The translations under genes were made by a program, and so were the position numbers. DNA of 64,000 nucleotides. It comes from Paenibacillus sp. S150 (lineage in GTDB: Bacteria; Bacillota; Bacilli; Paenibacillales; Paenibacillaceae). The stretch covers positions 108,451 to 172,450 of the forward strand of contig NZ_JACBYI010000012.1 of the NCBI RefSeq assembly GCF_019352175.1. Reading direction: 5' to 3'. Shown here one piece after another: positions 9,452-18,860 of the stretch. Under the pieces are notes generated by a model that ran no database searches, was not told where the DNA came from, and worked only from the letters and a program-made list of their open reading frames with translations. How positions within the stretch are numbered: position 1 is the first letter of the stretch; each line of letters opens with the position of its first letter.

Positions 9452-9568
9452 GAAACCACCTTCAAAAACAGAATATCGTACAATAACATCGATAGTAATT
9501 GCTATTATACATAATTATTGCATTTCGGGCAAGAAAAAAGCCATATCTCACATGAAAGTGACGCCAAA

Positions 9569-9608
9569 CACGAACGATAGCGAACGTTCACCAGCGAAAT
9601 CGTTCGTG
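9569..9608. repeat. 10-bp inverted repeat
   Basis: CACGAACGAT at 9569-9578 is exactly complementary to ATCGTTCGTG at 9599-9608, with a 20-base loop that itself contains CGAACG. There is no T-run, so it is not a standard terminator. Its role is unknown. Confidence 0.7.
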
Positions 9609-9630
9609 ACAGAACCGGCCTATTGAGACC

Positions 9631-9650
9631 CAACGGCATTATTGCCGTTG
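9631..9650. repeat. Hairpin flanking the left end of the 51-bp repeat array
   Basis: A perfect 8-bp stem, CAACGGCA / TGCCGTTG, with a four-base loop. A near-identical hairpin lies at the other end of the array (10149-10166). Confidence 0.75.
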
Positions 9651-9671
9651 TTTTCGGGTAAATCGGCTATC

Positions 9672-10119
9672 ACCTGCGGCGAATTCAAAGGTACTTTTAC
9701 CTCTCATTTCTCCTTTTGGCCCACCTGCGGCGAATTCAAAGGTACTTTTACCTCTCATTTCTCCTTTTTGGCCCACCTGCGGGGAATTCAAAGGTACTTC
9801 TACCTCTCATTTCTCCTTTGGGCTCACCTGCGGGGAATTCAAAGGTACTTTTACCTCTCATTTCTCCTTTTTGGCCCACCTGCGGGGAATTCAAAGGTAC
9901 TTTTACCTCTCATTTCTACTTTTGGGCCCACCTGCAGCGAATTCAAAGGTACTTTTACCTCTCATTTTTACTTTGGGCTCACCTGCGGCGAATTCAAAGG
10001 TACTTTTACCTCTCATTTCTCCTTTTGGCCCACCTGCGGCGAATTCAAAGGTACTTTTACCTCTCATTTCTCCTTTTTGGCCCACCTGCGGCGAATTCAA
10101 AGGTACTTTTACCTCTCAT
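9672..10119. repeat. Tandem repeat, nine copies of a 51/52-bp unit
   Basis: Nine head-to-tail units begin at about 9672, 9723, 9775 and onwards; the last, starting 10084, is truncated. Each unit has a core ACCTGCGGCGAATTC followed by AAAGGTACTTTTACC, the latter a small dyad. Units alternate between 51 and 52 bases, so frames shift from copy to copy and no single reading frame is conserved; I do not treat the open frames here as genes. The array fills most of the 835-bp gap between 9452 and 10286. Apart from the flanking hairpins and an inverted repeat at 9569, I see nothing else in the gap. Confidence 0.95.
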
Positions 10120-10148
10120 CTCCTTATATTGCCAGCAAGTGCTTCAAC

Positions 10149-10166
10149 AACGGCATTTCTGCCGTT
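10149..10166. repeat. Hairpin flanking the right end of the 51-bp repeat array
   Basis: A 7-bp stem, AACGGCA / TGCCGTT, with a four-base loop. It shares its stem sequence with the hairpin at 9631-9650 on the other side of the array. Confidence 0.75.
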
Positions 10167-10286
10167 ATTCCTACGCCTGCCGCCGATGGCCACTTAACCG
10201 GCAATCCCCAATTGTTCACATTGCATGGTCAAACACAGCAATAGGGGATGCCAAGTCCTCTTGGCTCCCCTATTGCTGCAATGCGT

Positions 10287-12440
10287 TTATGCTTCGGCCC
10301 GCAGCCGGAAGCATCCGCTCACAAAGTCGCGCTGGATCTCCGGCAGCGTCAGCCCCGCCTGCATTAGGCGGTCACCGCCGTAGACCTCTCCGCTGTCCGC
10401 GAGCCGGTAGTCCACCTCCGGGTTCAGCCCGCTGAGCAGCAGCGTCCGGCGCGGCGGGTGCGGTTCAGCCAGCACCCGGAAATAGTAGACGAGTGCCTCG
10501 CGCTGGTCGTCCGAGACGAACATCCAGGCCGTTTCGTTGCCCTCGAACGGGCTCTGCAGCCGATACAGGCTGCCCTGCTGGACCAGGCTCCGGATTTCCT
10601 TATAATTCGCCACCTGCACCTTCACCAGTTCCTTCTCTTCCGGGGTGAAGTTCGTCAGATCAAGCTCATAGCCGAAGTTGCCGGACATGGCGACATCTCC
10701 CCGGAAGGATAATGGGGTGATCCGTCCCACCTGGTGATTCGGTACCGCGGAGACATGCGCCCCCATGGAGCTGACCGGATAGACAAGGCTGGTGCCGTAC
10801 TGAATCTTCAAGCGCTCCACCGCATCCGTATCATCACTGGTCCAGGTCTGCGGCATATAGTAGAGCATGCCCGGATCGAAACGTCCACCGCCGCTGCAGC
10901 AGCTCTCGAACAGAATATGCGGAAATGCCGAGGTCAGACGTTCGAGCAGCTCATACAGCCCTAACACATACCGGTGCGCCGTTTCACCCTGGCGCTCAGG
11001 CGGAAGCTGCGCCGAGCCGATCTCTGTCAGGCAGCGGTTCATATCCCATTTGATATAGGCCACCGGAACGCTGGAAAAGATGCGGCTGAGCGATTCAAAA
11101 ATATACTGCCGCACCTCTTCCCTGGTGTAATCCAGCACCAGCTGCCAGCGCAGCTCGCTGCGGCGGCGGCCCGGGACATGCAGACACCAGTCAGGATGGC
11201 TCCGGTAAAGGTCGCTGTCCGGCGAAATCATCTCCGGCTCCACCCACAGGCCGAACTTCATGCCGTGGCCGTTCACCCGAGCCGCCAGATCGGCCAGGCC
11301 GCCCGGCAGCTTGCGCAAATCCTCCGTCCAGTCGCCGAGGGACGAGTTGTCCGCATCGCGCTTCCCGAACCAGCCATCGTCAAGCACGAACAGCTCGATG
11401 CCCAGCTTCGCACCTTCAGCGGCAATGGCCTCCAGCTTATCGGTATTGAAATCAAAATAGGTCGCTTCCCAGTTGTTCACCAGGATAGGACGCTCTTTAT
11501 CCCTGTACTGTCCTCTGCTGAGCCGCGTCCGGTACAGCCTGTGATAGATTCTAGACATTTCGCCAAGACCCTGTCCCGAATAGACCATTACCGCTTCCGG
11601 CGTCTGGAAGCTCTCCCCCGGCTCCAGCCGCCAGGAGAAATCAAAGGAATTCACCCCGATAGCCAGCCGGGCCATTCCGAAGGAATCCACCTCCGCCACG
11701 GCTTCATAGCCACCGCTGTACACCAGAGAGAAGCCGTACACCTCTCCTTGGCGCTCATCCGTGCCATGCTTCGCCAGCGCGGCAAAAGGGTTATGCTGGT
11801 GGCTGCTCATCCCCCGCCGGCTCTCGATCGAAGTGCCGCCCTGCTCCAGCCGTCTGCGGGTGATATGGCCTTCCCGCGACCAGGCGCCGGACAGGTAGAT
11901 CATGTCCATATCCGCTGCCGGGAAATCAACAGAGGCACTCAGTGCCCGCAGCAATTGCAGCGGAGCCTGGCCGTCATTAACAAATTCCACCGAACGAGCA
12001 ATTGCATCCATTTCTGCATACACGGTATAACGGAGGACAACCTCCAGCTTGGCATAATCATCCCGCAGAATAAGCTCCAGGGTATCGGCTTCCTCCTCGG
12101 ACTCCACATACACCGCGGGAAGTCCCGCAAGCTTTGGCTTGCCCGCCAGCACCCGGTAACCGCTGTAGCGCAGCTCCGTTACCCGGGTCCCATCCTCCAG
12201 CTTGGCCTGGTAAGCCGGAATTCTGAAATCTCCCGTACCGTACTGCGGGTATTCCTGCGGCAGGCGGTCCAGCGAGCCGCCAGTCACCGGCGGGCGCAGG
12301 CCTTCCAGATTGCTGCCGTGCCGCAGCCTTCTCCCCCAATAGACATGCGCCGGGTAGTCGTTGACCAGCTCGATAATGTAACTCATGCCCTTGCTCTGCA
12401 GATGGAATATCCCCTTGTCTTCGTGAACCCAAATTGCCAT
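10287..12440 (-). CDS. Alpha-galactosidase, glycoside hydrolase family 36
   Basis: A 717-residue enzyme with the full GH36 layout: an N-terminal beta-sandwich, a central TIM barrel and a C-terminal beta domain. The nucleophile is Asp466 in IKWDMNR. The acid/base is Asp536 in TSDDTDAV, 70 residues later as in characterised GH36 alpha-galactosidases. The segment ESCCSGGGRFDPG is also typical. It removes alpha-1,6-galactosyl side groups from melibiose/raffinose-type or galactomannan oligosaccharides. It has no signal peptide, so it acts on imported sugars. I chose ATG 12440 behind GAAGGA instead of the 20-codon upstream extension. It lies downstream of the beta-mannosidase, which points to galactomannan fragments. 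Confidence 0.93.
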   Translation of the reverse strand: MAIWVHEDKGIFHLQSKGMSYIIELVNDYPAHVYWGRRLRHGSNLEGLRPPVTGGSLDRLPQEYPQYGTGDFRIPAYQAKLEDGTRVTELRYSGYRVLAGKPKLAGLPAVYVESEEEADTLELILRDDYAKLEVVLRYTVYAEMDAIARSVEFVNDGQAPLQLLRALSASVDFPAADMDMIYLSGAWSREGHITRRRLEQGGTSIESRRGMSSHQHNPFAALAKHGTDERQGEVYGFSLVYSGGYEAVAEVDSFGMARLAIGVNSFDFSWRLEPGESFQTPEAVMVYSGQGLGEMSRIYHRLYRTRLSRGQYRDKERPILVNNWEATYFDFNTDKLEAIAAEGAKLGIELFVLDDGWFGKRDADNSSLGDWTEDLRKLPGGLADLAARVNGHGMKFGLWVEPEMISPDSDLYRSHPDWCLHVPGRRRSELRWQLVLDYTREEVRQYIFESLSRIFSSVPVAYIKWDMNRCLTEIGSAQLPPERQGETAHRYVLGLYELLERLTSAFPHILFESCCSGGGRFDPGMLYYMPQTWTSDDTDAVERLKIQYGTSLVYPVSSMGAHVSAVPNHQVGRITPLSFRGDVAMSGNFGYELDLTNFTPEEKELVKVQVANYKEIRSLVQQGSLYRLQSPFEGNETAWMFVSDDQREALVYYFRVLAEPHPPRRTLLLSGLNPEVDYRLADSGEVYGGDRLMQAGLTLPEIQRDFVSGCFRLRAEA

Positions 12441-12720
12441 GGTCCTATTTCCTTCTCTCTTGTGAGTTTCACCGCTGGGCTGGCCTAAATGTGCGTGCAA
12501 TTATAATTTCCACCCTTAAGGCCAAAACAAATTTAATTTCATGCATTTATAATAGTGTCATTTCAATAAATGCAAGCTATCCGCCGCTTTTAAATGTACG
12601 AAATACATTTATCCCCCAAAAAAGCGGATTACAGCCCATTTTAACTGATGCAAATACAGCTATCTGTTATCCGGTATTGGGTATCTGTTTAAAACCAGAT
12701 TGACCGGCAGACAGCTTAAA

Positions 12721-15267
12721 TTACAGCAGGTGCTCCTCCACATAATCCGCCATCGAATGAATTTCAAGCTTCTTCGGCTTCGCCGGAATGAAGTCCTGTT
12801 CCCCGCTGCCGCGCAGGAAGAATTCCACGGTCTTGATCTCACCCGGAAGCAGATCAAAGAAGTTGTCCGAGAAAATCCCTTCCTCTTCCGCAGTCAGATA
12901 GACCCCTCTCGCCAGCGCATCACTGCTTACCTTGAAGCTTAGTCCGCCGCTGCCGGGAACCTCTTCCAACATCAGGAGCGGCCGGGGCAGCCTAATTTCT
13001 TTGGCGGGTACGAAGTAATGGCGCTTGTGCTCCAGCACCATGCCGTCAGCCTGCAAAGATGCGGTCAGCAGCATACGGCCAGGCTCGCGGCCCTCCAGCA
13101 AATCGGCAAGCCTCTCTGTAAATACAACGCCTGCCGAGTCGGCTGCAAGGGTCACCGGCTGTAACCATTCCTTCAGCACCGTTCCGCTGAAGTCTTGCAG
13201 CCGAACCGTTAGTTCTCCTGCCAGCGGCTCCCGCCGGTCGGACACGGCATGCACCCGGAGGTTCTCCCCGTCCGAGCCGTCGATGGAGAGCAGAAGCTCC
13301 TGGTAGCTTTTGCGCACCGTGTATTGGAGGGCCTTCCAGCGTCCGTAATAATCCATGCCCGCCCAGGAGGCAACCGGCCAGCAATCGTTCATCTGCCAGT
13401 ACAGCGTGCCCATGCAGTAGGGCTTGCTTCTCCGGTGGCTTTCAATCGCGGTCCGCATCGCCTCCGCCTGGAGGATTTGGCTCATATAGAGGAAGCTTCT
13501 GAAATCCTTCGGCTGCGGCAGATAGATATCCATATATTCCTTAATCAGCAGGTTGCCGCGCCCGTTCTTCTGGTGAGCCAGCATCACTTCGGATTCCAGC
13601 GCCATATCGCTCTCCTCCGCATAGCCCAGCACCGATTTCAGCTCCGGAAAGGACTGGAAGCCGTATTCACTCATGAAGCGGCCAACCTTGACGTTGTAGT
13701 TCTCAAAAGGCTCGCTCGCATGCCATACTCCCCAGTAATGCACATCCCCTTCCCCGGCAATCCCCGTTGCATGCTGGTTCTCATCGCGGGTCAGCTCCCG
13801 CAGGGGAGAAGACGCCCAGTAGTCCACTTCGGGGTGAAGGCGGGCCGCCGCTTCCGGCAGGATATGGTGGAACAGGGCTTCATAATCTCTCCACAGCTTC
13901 CCGCGGATCTCCGGACTATAGTTCTCCTTCCAGCCCCAGCCTACATTGTCCTTATAATGCGCCCAGGCCGAATCCATCTCATTATTGCCGCACCAGAGAG
14001 CGATGCAGGGATGGTTGCGCAATCTCCGCACGTTATACTCTGCCTCTTCACGCACATTCTCCAGGAAATGCTCATCTCCCGGATACATGCTGCAGGCGAA
14101 CATGAAATCCTGCCAGACCAGCAGGCCATATTCATCGCACAGCCGGTAAAAGCTCTCCTCTTCATAGATGCCGCCGCCCCATACCCGCAGCATATTCATA
14201 TTGGAGGCTGCCGCTGATGCAATCTCATGACGGTAGCGCGCCTCTGTGACCTCGGCCGGAAAGCTGTCGTTCGGAATGTGATTGGACCCCTTGGCGAAGA
14301 CCCGTACACCGTTCAGCTCGAAATAAAAGGAAGCGCCCCGGTCATCCGGCTTCCGCACCAGCTTGATTTCCCGCAGCCCGGTAGTGACTGCAGCTTGAGC
14401 TATAGCCTCCCCGTTCTGCAGCAGCTCCGCCTGGAACGCAGTTAAATGAGGTTCGCCCAGTCCGTTGCACCACCAGAGACGGGGGTGATCCAGGACAATC
14501 TCCAGCTCAAGCGTTTGCTTGCCGGACTGCACTGCAACCGACCTCATCCATTCCTGGCCGGCACAGCTGATCCGCAGCAGCCCGTTCCATTCCGAAGGCG
14601 CGTCTACCTCCACCAGCGCAGCCAGCCCCGCTTCCTCCTGCTTGACCGCATTCTGGCGGATATACAAATCGGTAATGGCAACGTGATCCCGCCCTTCAAG
14701 CATGGCCTTACGCCAGATGCCGCTGGTCAGAAATCTTGGACCCCAGTCCCAGCCATAGTGATAAGGAGCTTTGCGTGCGAACACGCTGATCCGCTGTTCC
14801 CCGAGCCCCCCCAGCTCCGACTGGTCATTAGGCGCCGGCAGCACATAGCCCAGCTGTTCCAGCTTCGGCAGATCCTCATTCACCGCCGAGCGGAATTTCA
14901 CCCTTATCTCATTCTCCCCGGTCCGCAGCAGCCCCTTCACATTCACGTTCCAGGCCCGGAACATGTTGTCTGCCGAGAGCACATGCACATTATTCACGGA
15001 TACATCCGCATACGTGTCCAGTCCGGCAAACACCAATTCAGCAACGGCCAGACGCTGCCATTCCTCTTCCAGGTGCAGCGAGGTTCTGTATTCCCATTCC
15101 TTCTTGTCAATCCATTGCAGTTCATGCTCGTTCTTTCCATAAAAGGGTTCAGGAATCATTTCATTGCGGAGCAGGTCGGTATGCACCGTTCCCGGCACGT
15201 TAGCCGGCCGCCACGCATCATCGCCGCAGGCTCTAAATTCCCAATTGTCGAGTTGCAGTTGCTTCAT
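12721..15267 (-). CDS. Beta-mannosidase, glycoside hydrolase family 2
   Basis: An 848-residue GH2 enzyme. The N-terminal jelly roll starts MKQLQLDNWEFRACGDDAW and contains FYGKNEHELQWIDKKEW, typical of beta-mannosidases. The acid/base is Glu430 in CGNNEMD and the nucleophile is Glu534 in FMSEYGF. It cleaves terminal beta-mannosyl residues from manno-oligosaccharides. There is no signal peptide, so it works inside the cell. An AGGAGG ribosome site precedes the ATG. It is divergent from the ABC operon at 15636 and followed by the alpha-galactosidase, 280 bp further on. The stretch 12441-12720 is AT-rich, and I see no gene in it. Confidence 0.93.
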   Translation of the reverse strand: MKQLQLDNWEFRACGDDAWRPANVPGTVHTDLLRNEMIPEPFYGKNEHELQWIDKKEWEYRTSLHLEEEWQRLAVAELVFAGLDTYADVSVNNVHVLSADNMFRAWNVNVKGLLRTGENEIRVKFRSAVNEDLPKLEQLGYVLPAPNDQSELGGLGEQRISVFARKAPYHYGWDWGPRFLTSGIWRKAMLEGRDHVAITDLYIRQNAVKQEEAGLAALVEVDAPSEWNGLLRISCAGQEWMRSVAVQSGKQTLELEIVLDHPRLWWCNGLGEPHLTAFQAELLQNGEAIAQAAVTTGLREIKLVRKPDDRGASFYFELNGVRVFAKGSNHIPNDSFPAEVTEARYRHEIASAAASNMNMLRVWGGGIYEEESFYRLCDEYGLLVWQDFMFACSMYPGDEHFLENVREEAEYNVRRLRNHPCIALWCGNNEMDSAWAHYKDNVGWGWKENYSPEIRGKLWRDYEALFHHILPEAAARLHPEVDYWASSPLRELTRDENQHATGIAGEGDVHYWGVWHASEPFENYNVKVGRFMSEYGFQSFPELKSVLGYAEESDMALESEVMLAHQKNGRGNLLIKEYMDIYLPQPKDFRSFLYMSQILQAEAMRTAIESHRRSKPYCMGTLYWQMNDCWPVASWAGMDYYGRWKALQYTVRKSYQELLLSIDGSDGENLRVHAVSDRREPLAGELTVRLQDFSGTVLKEWLQPVTLAADSAGVVFTERLADLLEGREPGRMLLTASLQADGMVLEHKRHYFVPAKEIRLPRPLLMLEEVPGSGGLSFKVSSDALARGVYLTAEEEGIFSDNFFDLLPGEIKTVEFFLRGSGEQDFIPAKPKKLEIHSMADYVEEHLL

Positions 15268-15284
15268 AGAACCTCCTAAAGTTT

Positions 15285-15440
15285 TGTTAGCCTATACTTC
15301 CTTGAGTCTGCTTCGTACAAAGCTCACTCCGAAAGCATACGCTGTAAGTTTTGCAAGCTTAATTTTCCTGGAAGCATACGCCTTTTGTTAGCATGCACTC
15401 CATCGAATTGCTTCGTACAAAGCCCACTTCGAAGCATACG
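15285..15440. repeat. Two diverged direct repeats in the divergent promoter region
   Basis: A block containing TTGTTAGC, then GCTTCGTACAAAGC and CGAAGCATACGC, occurs at about 15290-15345 and again at about 15387-15440, with substitutions. The region is the 368-bp gap between the beta-mannosidase and the ABC operon. The repeats could be operators or an intergenic repeat remnant. No gene is visible here. Confidence 0.6.
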
Positions 15441-15585
15441 CCTTTAATGATGTGAGCATGCGCTTTCATTTACATTGTATTTTGTTATTCTATTGTTAGC
15501 AACACACTAATTATATTCTTTTAAACAGAACAAATAAAGACAATAAATAATAATACAAACCATTTCTCGGCAAGGTGTTTATCGC

Positions 15586-15611
15586 TATAATTAGTGATGT
15601 AAACGCTAACA
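15586..15611 (+). promoter_or_regulatory. Promoter -10 element and CcpA cre site for the manno-oligosaccharide importer
   Basis: A consensus TATAAT lies at 15586-15591. TGTAAACGCTAACA at 15598-15611 fits the cre consensus at every defined position. The cre overlaps the expected transcription start, 25 bases before the ATG, where bound CcpA would block initiation. This predicts carbon catabolite repression of the operon. Confidence 0.8.
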
Positions 15612-15635
15612 ATAATACGAAAAGGGGACAGCACA

Positions 15636-16982
15636 ATGAGAAATAAGTTATTTTCGTTATGTTTTGTTATCATTATAAGCTTCTCTCTATCCCTGACAGG
15701 CTGCGGCTCCAGCAACAACAATAATACCGCTACAGCCACAGATGAGCCGGCGGCGGCTACAGCGCCGGAGAACACGGGCGGAGATGCGGCGGCAGCCACT
15801 GAACCGGCAGCGGCGAGCGGCTCGGACATCAGCGGCAAAATCACCTTCCTCACGAACAGAACCGACATGATCGGCAAAGAGTATGACGAATATGTAAAGC
15901 GCTTTAATGAAAAATATCCGGACATCACGGTTGAATTCGAAGCCTCCCAAACCGACTACAACCAGCAAGCCAAGGTCAGAATGGCCAGCGGCGAGCTTCC
16001 GGATGTAATGTTCGTCCCGACCATTCCGAACTCCGATCTGCCTAAATATTTTGCTTCCCTGGACGATCTCGGCCTGAACGATCAAATTACCTTTAAAGAT
16101 TTCAAATCCTATGAAGGCAAGCTCTACGGAATTACTACCGGCAACTCCACATCCGGCATCGTGTACAACAAGCAGGCCTTTGCCGATGCCGGCATTACGG
16201 AGATTCCCAAGACCTGGGATGAATTCCTGGCCGCCTGCGAAAAACTGAAAGCTGGGGGCGTCGTTCCGCTCGCTTCCAACTTCAAGGACAAATGGCCGCT
16301 TAATGACTGGGTTTATGCTGTTCCGCGCGTCATTGAAGGCAACCCTGACTTCCCTAATGAGAAGCTGAACACTGACACACCTTTTACTATGGACAATGGA
16401 TACGGCAAATCACTCAGCCTCCTGAGAGAGCTTAATGAAAAAGGCTACCTGGAAAAAGACATCAACTCCACCAACTGGGAACAATCCAAGAAAGACATCG
16501 CATCCGGCAAGTTCGCCATGTACTTCCTGGGCAACTGGGTTATCAATCAAGTCATCGGTGCAGGCACCACCGCAGACAACGTAGGATTCTTCCCGCTGCC
16601 TTATGACAACTCGGGCACTCTTACCGCTCCGCTCAGTCCTGACTTCTTCTATGCGGTAGCCAAGGACAGCAAAAATGCAGACGCTGCCAAAGCCTTCGTG
16701 AAATGGATGATTGAAGAATCGGGATATGAGGATTTCGCCGGATTTATCTCCCCGCTGAAAGGCAAGGAATCCAGGCTGACCCAGCTGAAGGAGTTCCAAT
16801 CCACCGGTGTAGCCCTGCAGGAAGGTACAGTCGATGATGCCAAGGTTACGGAAATCACCAATAAGGCACAGCTGGACCTGCCGGCCGTGGCTCAGGAATT
16901 CGTGCTCGCCAAAGATCCGCAGGCAGTCTTCGATAAATGGAACAAGGCCTGGGCCAAGGCCAAGAAAGATCTCGGCTATTAA
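15636..16982 (+). CDS. Sugar ABC transporter substrate-binding lipoprotein (family 1)
   Basis: A 448-residue binding protein. The lipoprotein signal MRNKLFSLCFVIIISFSLSL is followed by the lipobox LTGC, then an Asn/Thr/Ala-rich linker. The mature domain has the family 1 fold with KITFLTNRTDM and YDEYVKRFNEKYPDITVEFE. It delivers an oligosaccharide to the two permeases downstream. Galacto/manno-oligosaccharides are the likely ligand, from the divergent GH2 and GH36 genes. A cre site covers its promoter, and a stable hairpin follows the gene. Confidence 0.92.
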   Translation: MRNKLFSLCFVIIISFSLSLTGCGSSNNNNTATATDEPAAATAPENTGGDAAAATEPAAASGSDISGKITFLTNRTDMIGKEYDEYVKRFNEKYPDITVEFEASQTDYNQQAKVRMASGELPDVMFVPTIPNSDLPKYFASLDDLGLNDQITFKDFKSYEGKLYGITTGNSTSGIVYNKQAFADAGITEIPKTWDEFLAACEKLKAGGVVPLASNFKDKWPLNDWVYAVPRVIEGNPDFPNEKLNTDTPFTMDNGYGKSLSLLRELNEKGYLEKDINSTNWEQSKKDIASGKFAMYFLGNWVINQVIGAGTTADNVGFFPLPYDNSGTLTAPLSPDFFYAVAKDSKNADAAKAFVKWMIEESGYEDFAGFISPLKGKESRLTQLKEFQSTGVALQEGTVDDAKVTEITNKAQLDLPAVAQEFVLAKDPQAVFDKWNKAWAKAKKDLGY

Positions 16983-17027
16983 TTACAAAATAACACTGTA
17001 ACACCGGCTATCCCATAAACACGGCGT

Positions 17028-17062
17028 AAAATGGATTATCGCCTTCACGGATAATCCATTTT
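17028..17062 (+). terminator. Intra-operon hairpin between binding-protein and permease genes
   Basis: A 12-bp stem, AAAATGGATTAT / ATAATCCATTTT, closes a short loop with only a short T-run. Such hairpins after binding-protein genes commonly act as partial terminators or 3' mRNA stabilisers, giving more binding protein than permease. The function here is inferred. Confidence 0.7.
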
Positions 17063-17104
17063 GACGTCAATAACTGAGCGCTCTCAAGGAAAGAAGGTCA
17101 AGCG

Positions 17105-17998
17105 ATGTTCGGAACATTATCCTACAGCAGACAGAAGACGGTCATTATCGTATCCTTCCTGCTCATACCGCTGTTGCTGCTAGCTACATTCACATATTAT
17201 CCGGCGCTTAAGCTGATCTACTACAGCTTCACGAACTGGGACGGCTACAGCCCCGAGAAGCCTTGGGTGGGCCTGGACAATTACCGCGAGGTGTTCGGCA
17301 ATCCCGATATATTCAAGGTGTTCACTCATAACTTCGCCTATTTCGCCATGGGCATTGTCCAGAATATCGCCGCCATTTATTTCGCCGTTGTGCTGAACAG
17401 CAGGCTGCGGGGCCGCAATGCATTCCGGATTATGCTCTTCCTGCCCTACATTATGAACGGGGTCGCCGTTGCGTTTATGTTCGGCTATGTCTTTGATACC
17501 ACCAACGGCTCGCTGAATCTGTTCCTGGACAGCATCGGACTTCACCAATTGGCCCAGACCAGCTGGCTCGGAACCGAAGGGCTCGTCAACTACTCACTGG
17601 CTTCCACCGGCTTTTGGCGTTTCATGGGCTACAACATGGTCATCTATATCGCCTCCCTGCAGGCCATTCCGCGCGATATTTATGAAGCGGCCAAGATTGA
17701 CGGCGCAGGCTCTTTTCAGACCCTGTGGAGAGTGACCCTGCCGAATATGAAGGCCGTTATCCAGTTGAACCTTTTCCTGACGGTCACCGGTGCGCTGGAA
17801 GTCTTCGACCTGCCGTTCGTGCTCACCAAGGGCGGTCCCGCCGGCGCGAGCCAGACTTATGTGCAGCGGGTCGTGGATACGGCATTTGCTTTTAACAACT
17901 ATGGATTGGCATCGGCGATGAGCATCATTCTGCTGTTCTTTGTCGTCATTGTGCTGCTGGTGCAGCAGCTGGTGCTTAGCCGGGGAGGAGACAAATAA
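17105..17998 (+). CDS. Sugar ABC transporter permease, MalF/UgpA-like
   Basis: A 297-residue protein with six membrane helices and the EAA loop PRDIYEAAKIDGAGSFQTLW, as in CUT1 sugar permeases. It pairs with the permease at 18000, whose start codon overlaps this gene's end region by spacing only (TAA at 17996-17998, then CATG). No ATPase gene is present in the locus, so the importer probably uses a shared MsmX-type ATPase encoded elsewhere. Confidence 0.92.
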   Translation: MFGTLSYSRQKTVIIVSFLLIPLLLLATFTYYPALKLIYYSFTNWDGYSPEKPWVGLDNYREVFGNPDIFKVFTHNFAYFAMGIVQNIAAIYFAVVLNSRLRGRNAFRIMLFLPYIMNGVAVAFMFGYVFDTTNGSLNLFLDSIGLHQLAQTSWLGTEGLVNYSLASTGFWRFMGYNMVIYIASLQAIPRDIYEAAKIDGAGSFQTLWRVTLPNMKAVIQLNLFLTVTGALEVFDLPFVLTKGGPAGASQTYVQRVVDTAFAFNNYGLASAMSIILLFFVVIVLLVQQLVLSRGGDK

Positions 17999-17999
17999 C

Positions 18000-18833
18000 A
18001 TGGCGCACAGCAAATTCCGTTTTACAGACTTCATTAAATACCTCTCGCTGCTGACCGGGGTGTTCGTCGTCCTCTTCCCTCCTTATGTAGTTATTGTCAA
18101 TGCGTTTAAATCGACGGAGGAGTTTAACACCAGCAGTTCGATGGCGCTGCCCAGGAGCTTCCTGAACTTTGACAACTTTATCGCCGTGTTCCAGCGCGGA
18201 GGCCTGCTGAGCGGCTTCGGCAATGTGCTGGTCATCATTATAATTACATTGACCCTGAACATACTGTTTGGGACAATGGTTGCATACGTGCTTGGCCGCT
18301 TCTCTTTCAAATTGAAACCGGTCGTCTTTGGAGCTTATCTCGTAGCCACCATCATTCCAAGCATCACCACACAGGTGGCCACCTTCGGCATCATCAAAAA
18401 TATGGGCCTCTACAACACGCTCGGCGCCCCGATTGTGCTCTACATCGGCGCGGACGTTATCCAGATCATTCTTTACCTGCAGTTTATCCGCAACATTCCC
18501 GTTGATCTCGACGAGAGCGCCATGGTGGAAGGGGCTTCCCTGTTCAAAATCTACCGTTCGATCATCTTCCCGCTCTTGACCCCGGCGACAGCCACACTGG
18601 TAATTCTGAAGACGATCAGCATTTACAATGACATGTACATTCCTTACCTCTATATGCCAAAACAGAGCCTTGGCGTGGTAACTACCATTCTGATGCGTTT
18701 TCAGGGAGTCAACTCGGGGGAATGGAACCTGATCTGTGCCGCGATTCTGCTGATTCTGCTGCCGACAGTAATTCTGTACTTTTTCCTGCAGCGCTATATC
18801 TTTGAAGGCGTGACCAGCGGCGCAGTCAAATAA
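18000..18833 (+). CDS. Sugar ABC transporter permease, MalG-like
   Basis: A 277-residue inner-membrane subunit with EAA loop PVDLDESAMVEGASLFKIYR. I take the ATG at 18000, immediately after the upstream stop and preceded by GGGGAGGAG, rather than the in-frame ATG at 17940 that lies inside the upstream permease gene. It is the partner of the permease at 17105. Confidence 0.92.
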   Translation: MAHSKFRFTDFIKYLSLLTGVFVVLFPPYVVIVNAFKSTEEFNTSSSMALPRSFLNFDNFIAVFQRGGLLSGFGNVLVIIIITLTLNILFGTMVAYVLGRFSFKLKPVVFGAYLVATIIPSITTQVATFGIIKNMGLYNTLGAPIVLYIGADVIQIILYLQFIRNIPVDLDESAMVEGASLFKIYRSIIFPLLTPATATLVILKTISIYNDMYIPYLYMPKQSLGVVTTILMRFQGVNSGEWNLICAAILLILLPTVILYFFLQRYIFEGVTSGAVK

Positions 18834-18860
18834 GGGGGATGTACGGAGAGGAATAACAAC

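Noticed and set aside
9672..10119. Possible CRISPR array
   Set aside because: The units are joined head to tail with no unique spacers of 30-40 bases, and no cas genes lie near.
9642..10435. Open frames through the 51-bp repeats, on both strands
   Set aside because: They exist only because the repeat unit lacks stops in several frames. The 51/52 alternation shifts the frame, and no ribosome site or non-repeat domain is present.
10974..12488. A 504-codon frame opposite the alpha-galactosidase
   Set aside because: It is antisense to a clear GH36 gene with intact catalytic residues; its composition (His, Gln, Arg rich) is that of a high-GC shadow.
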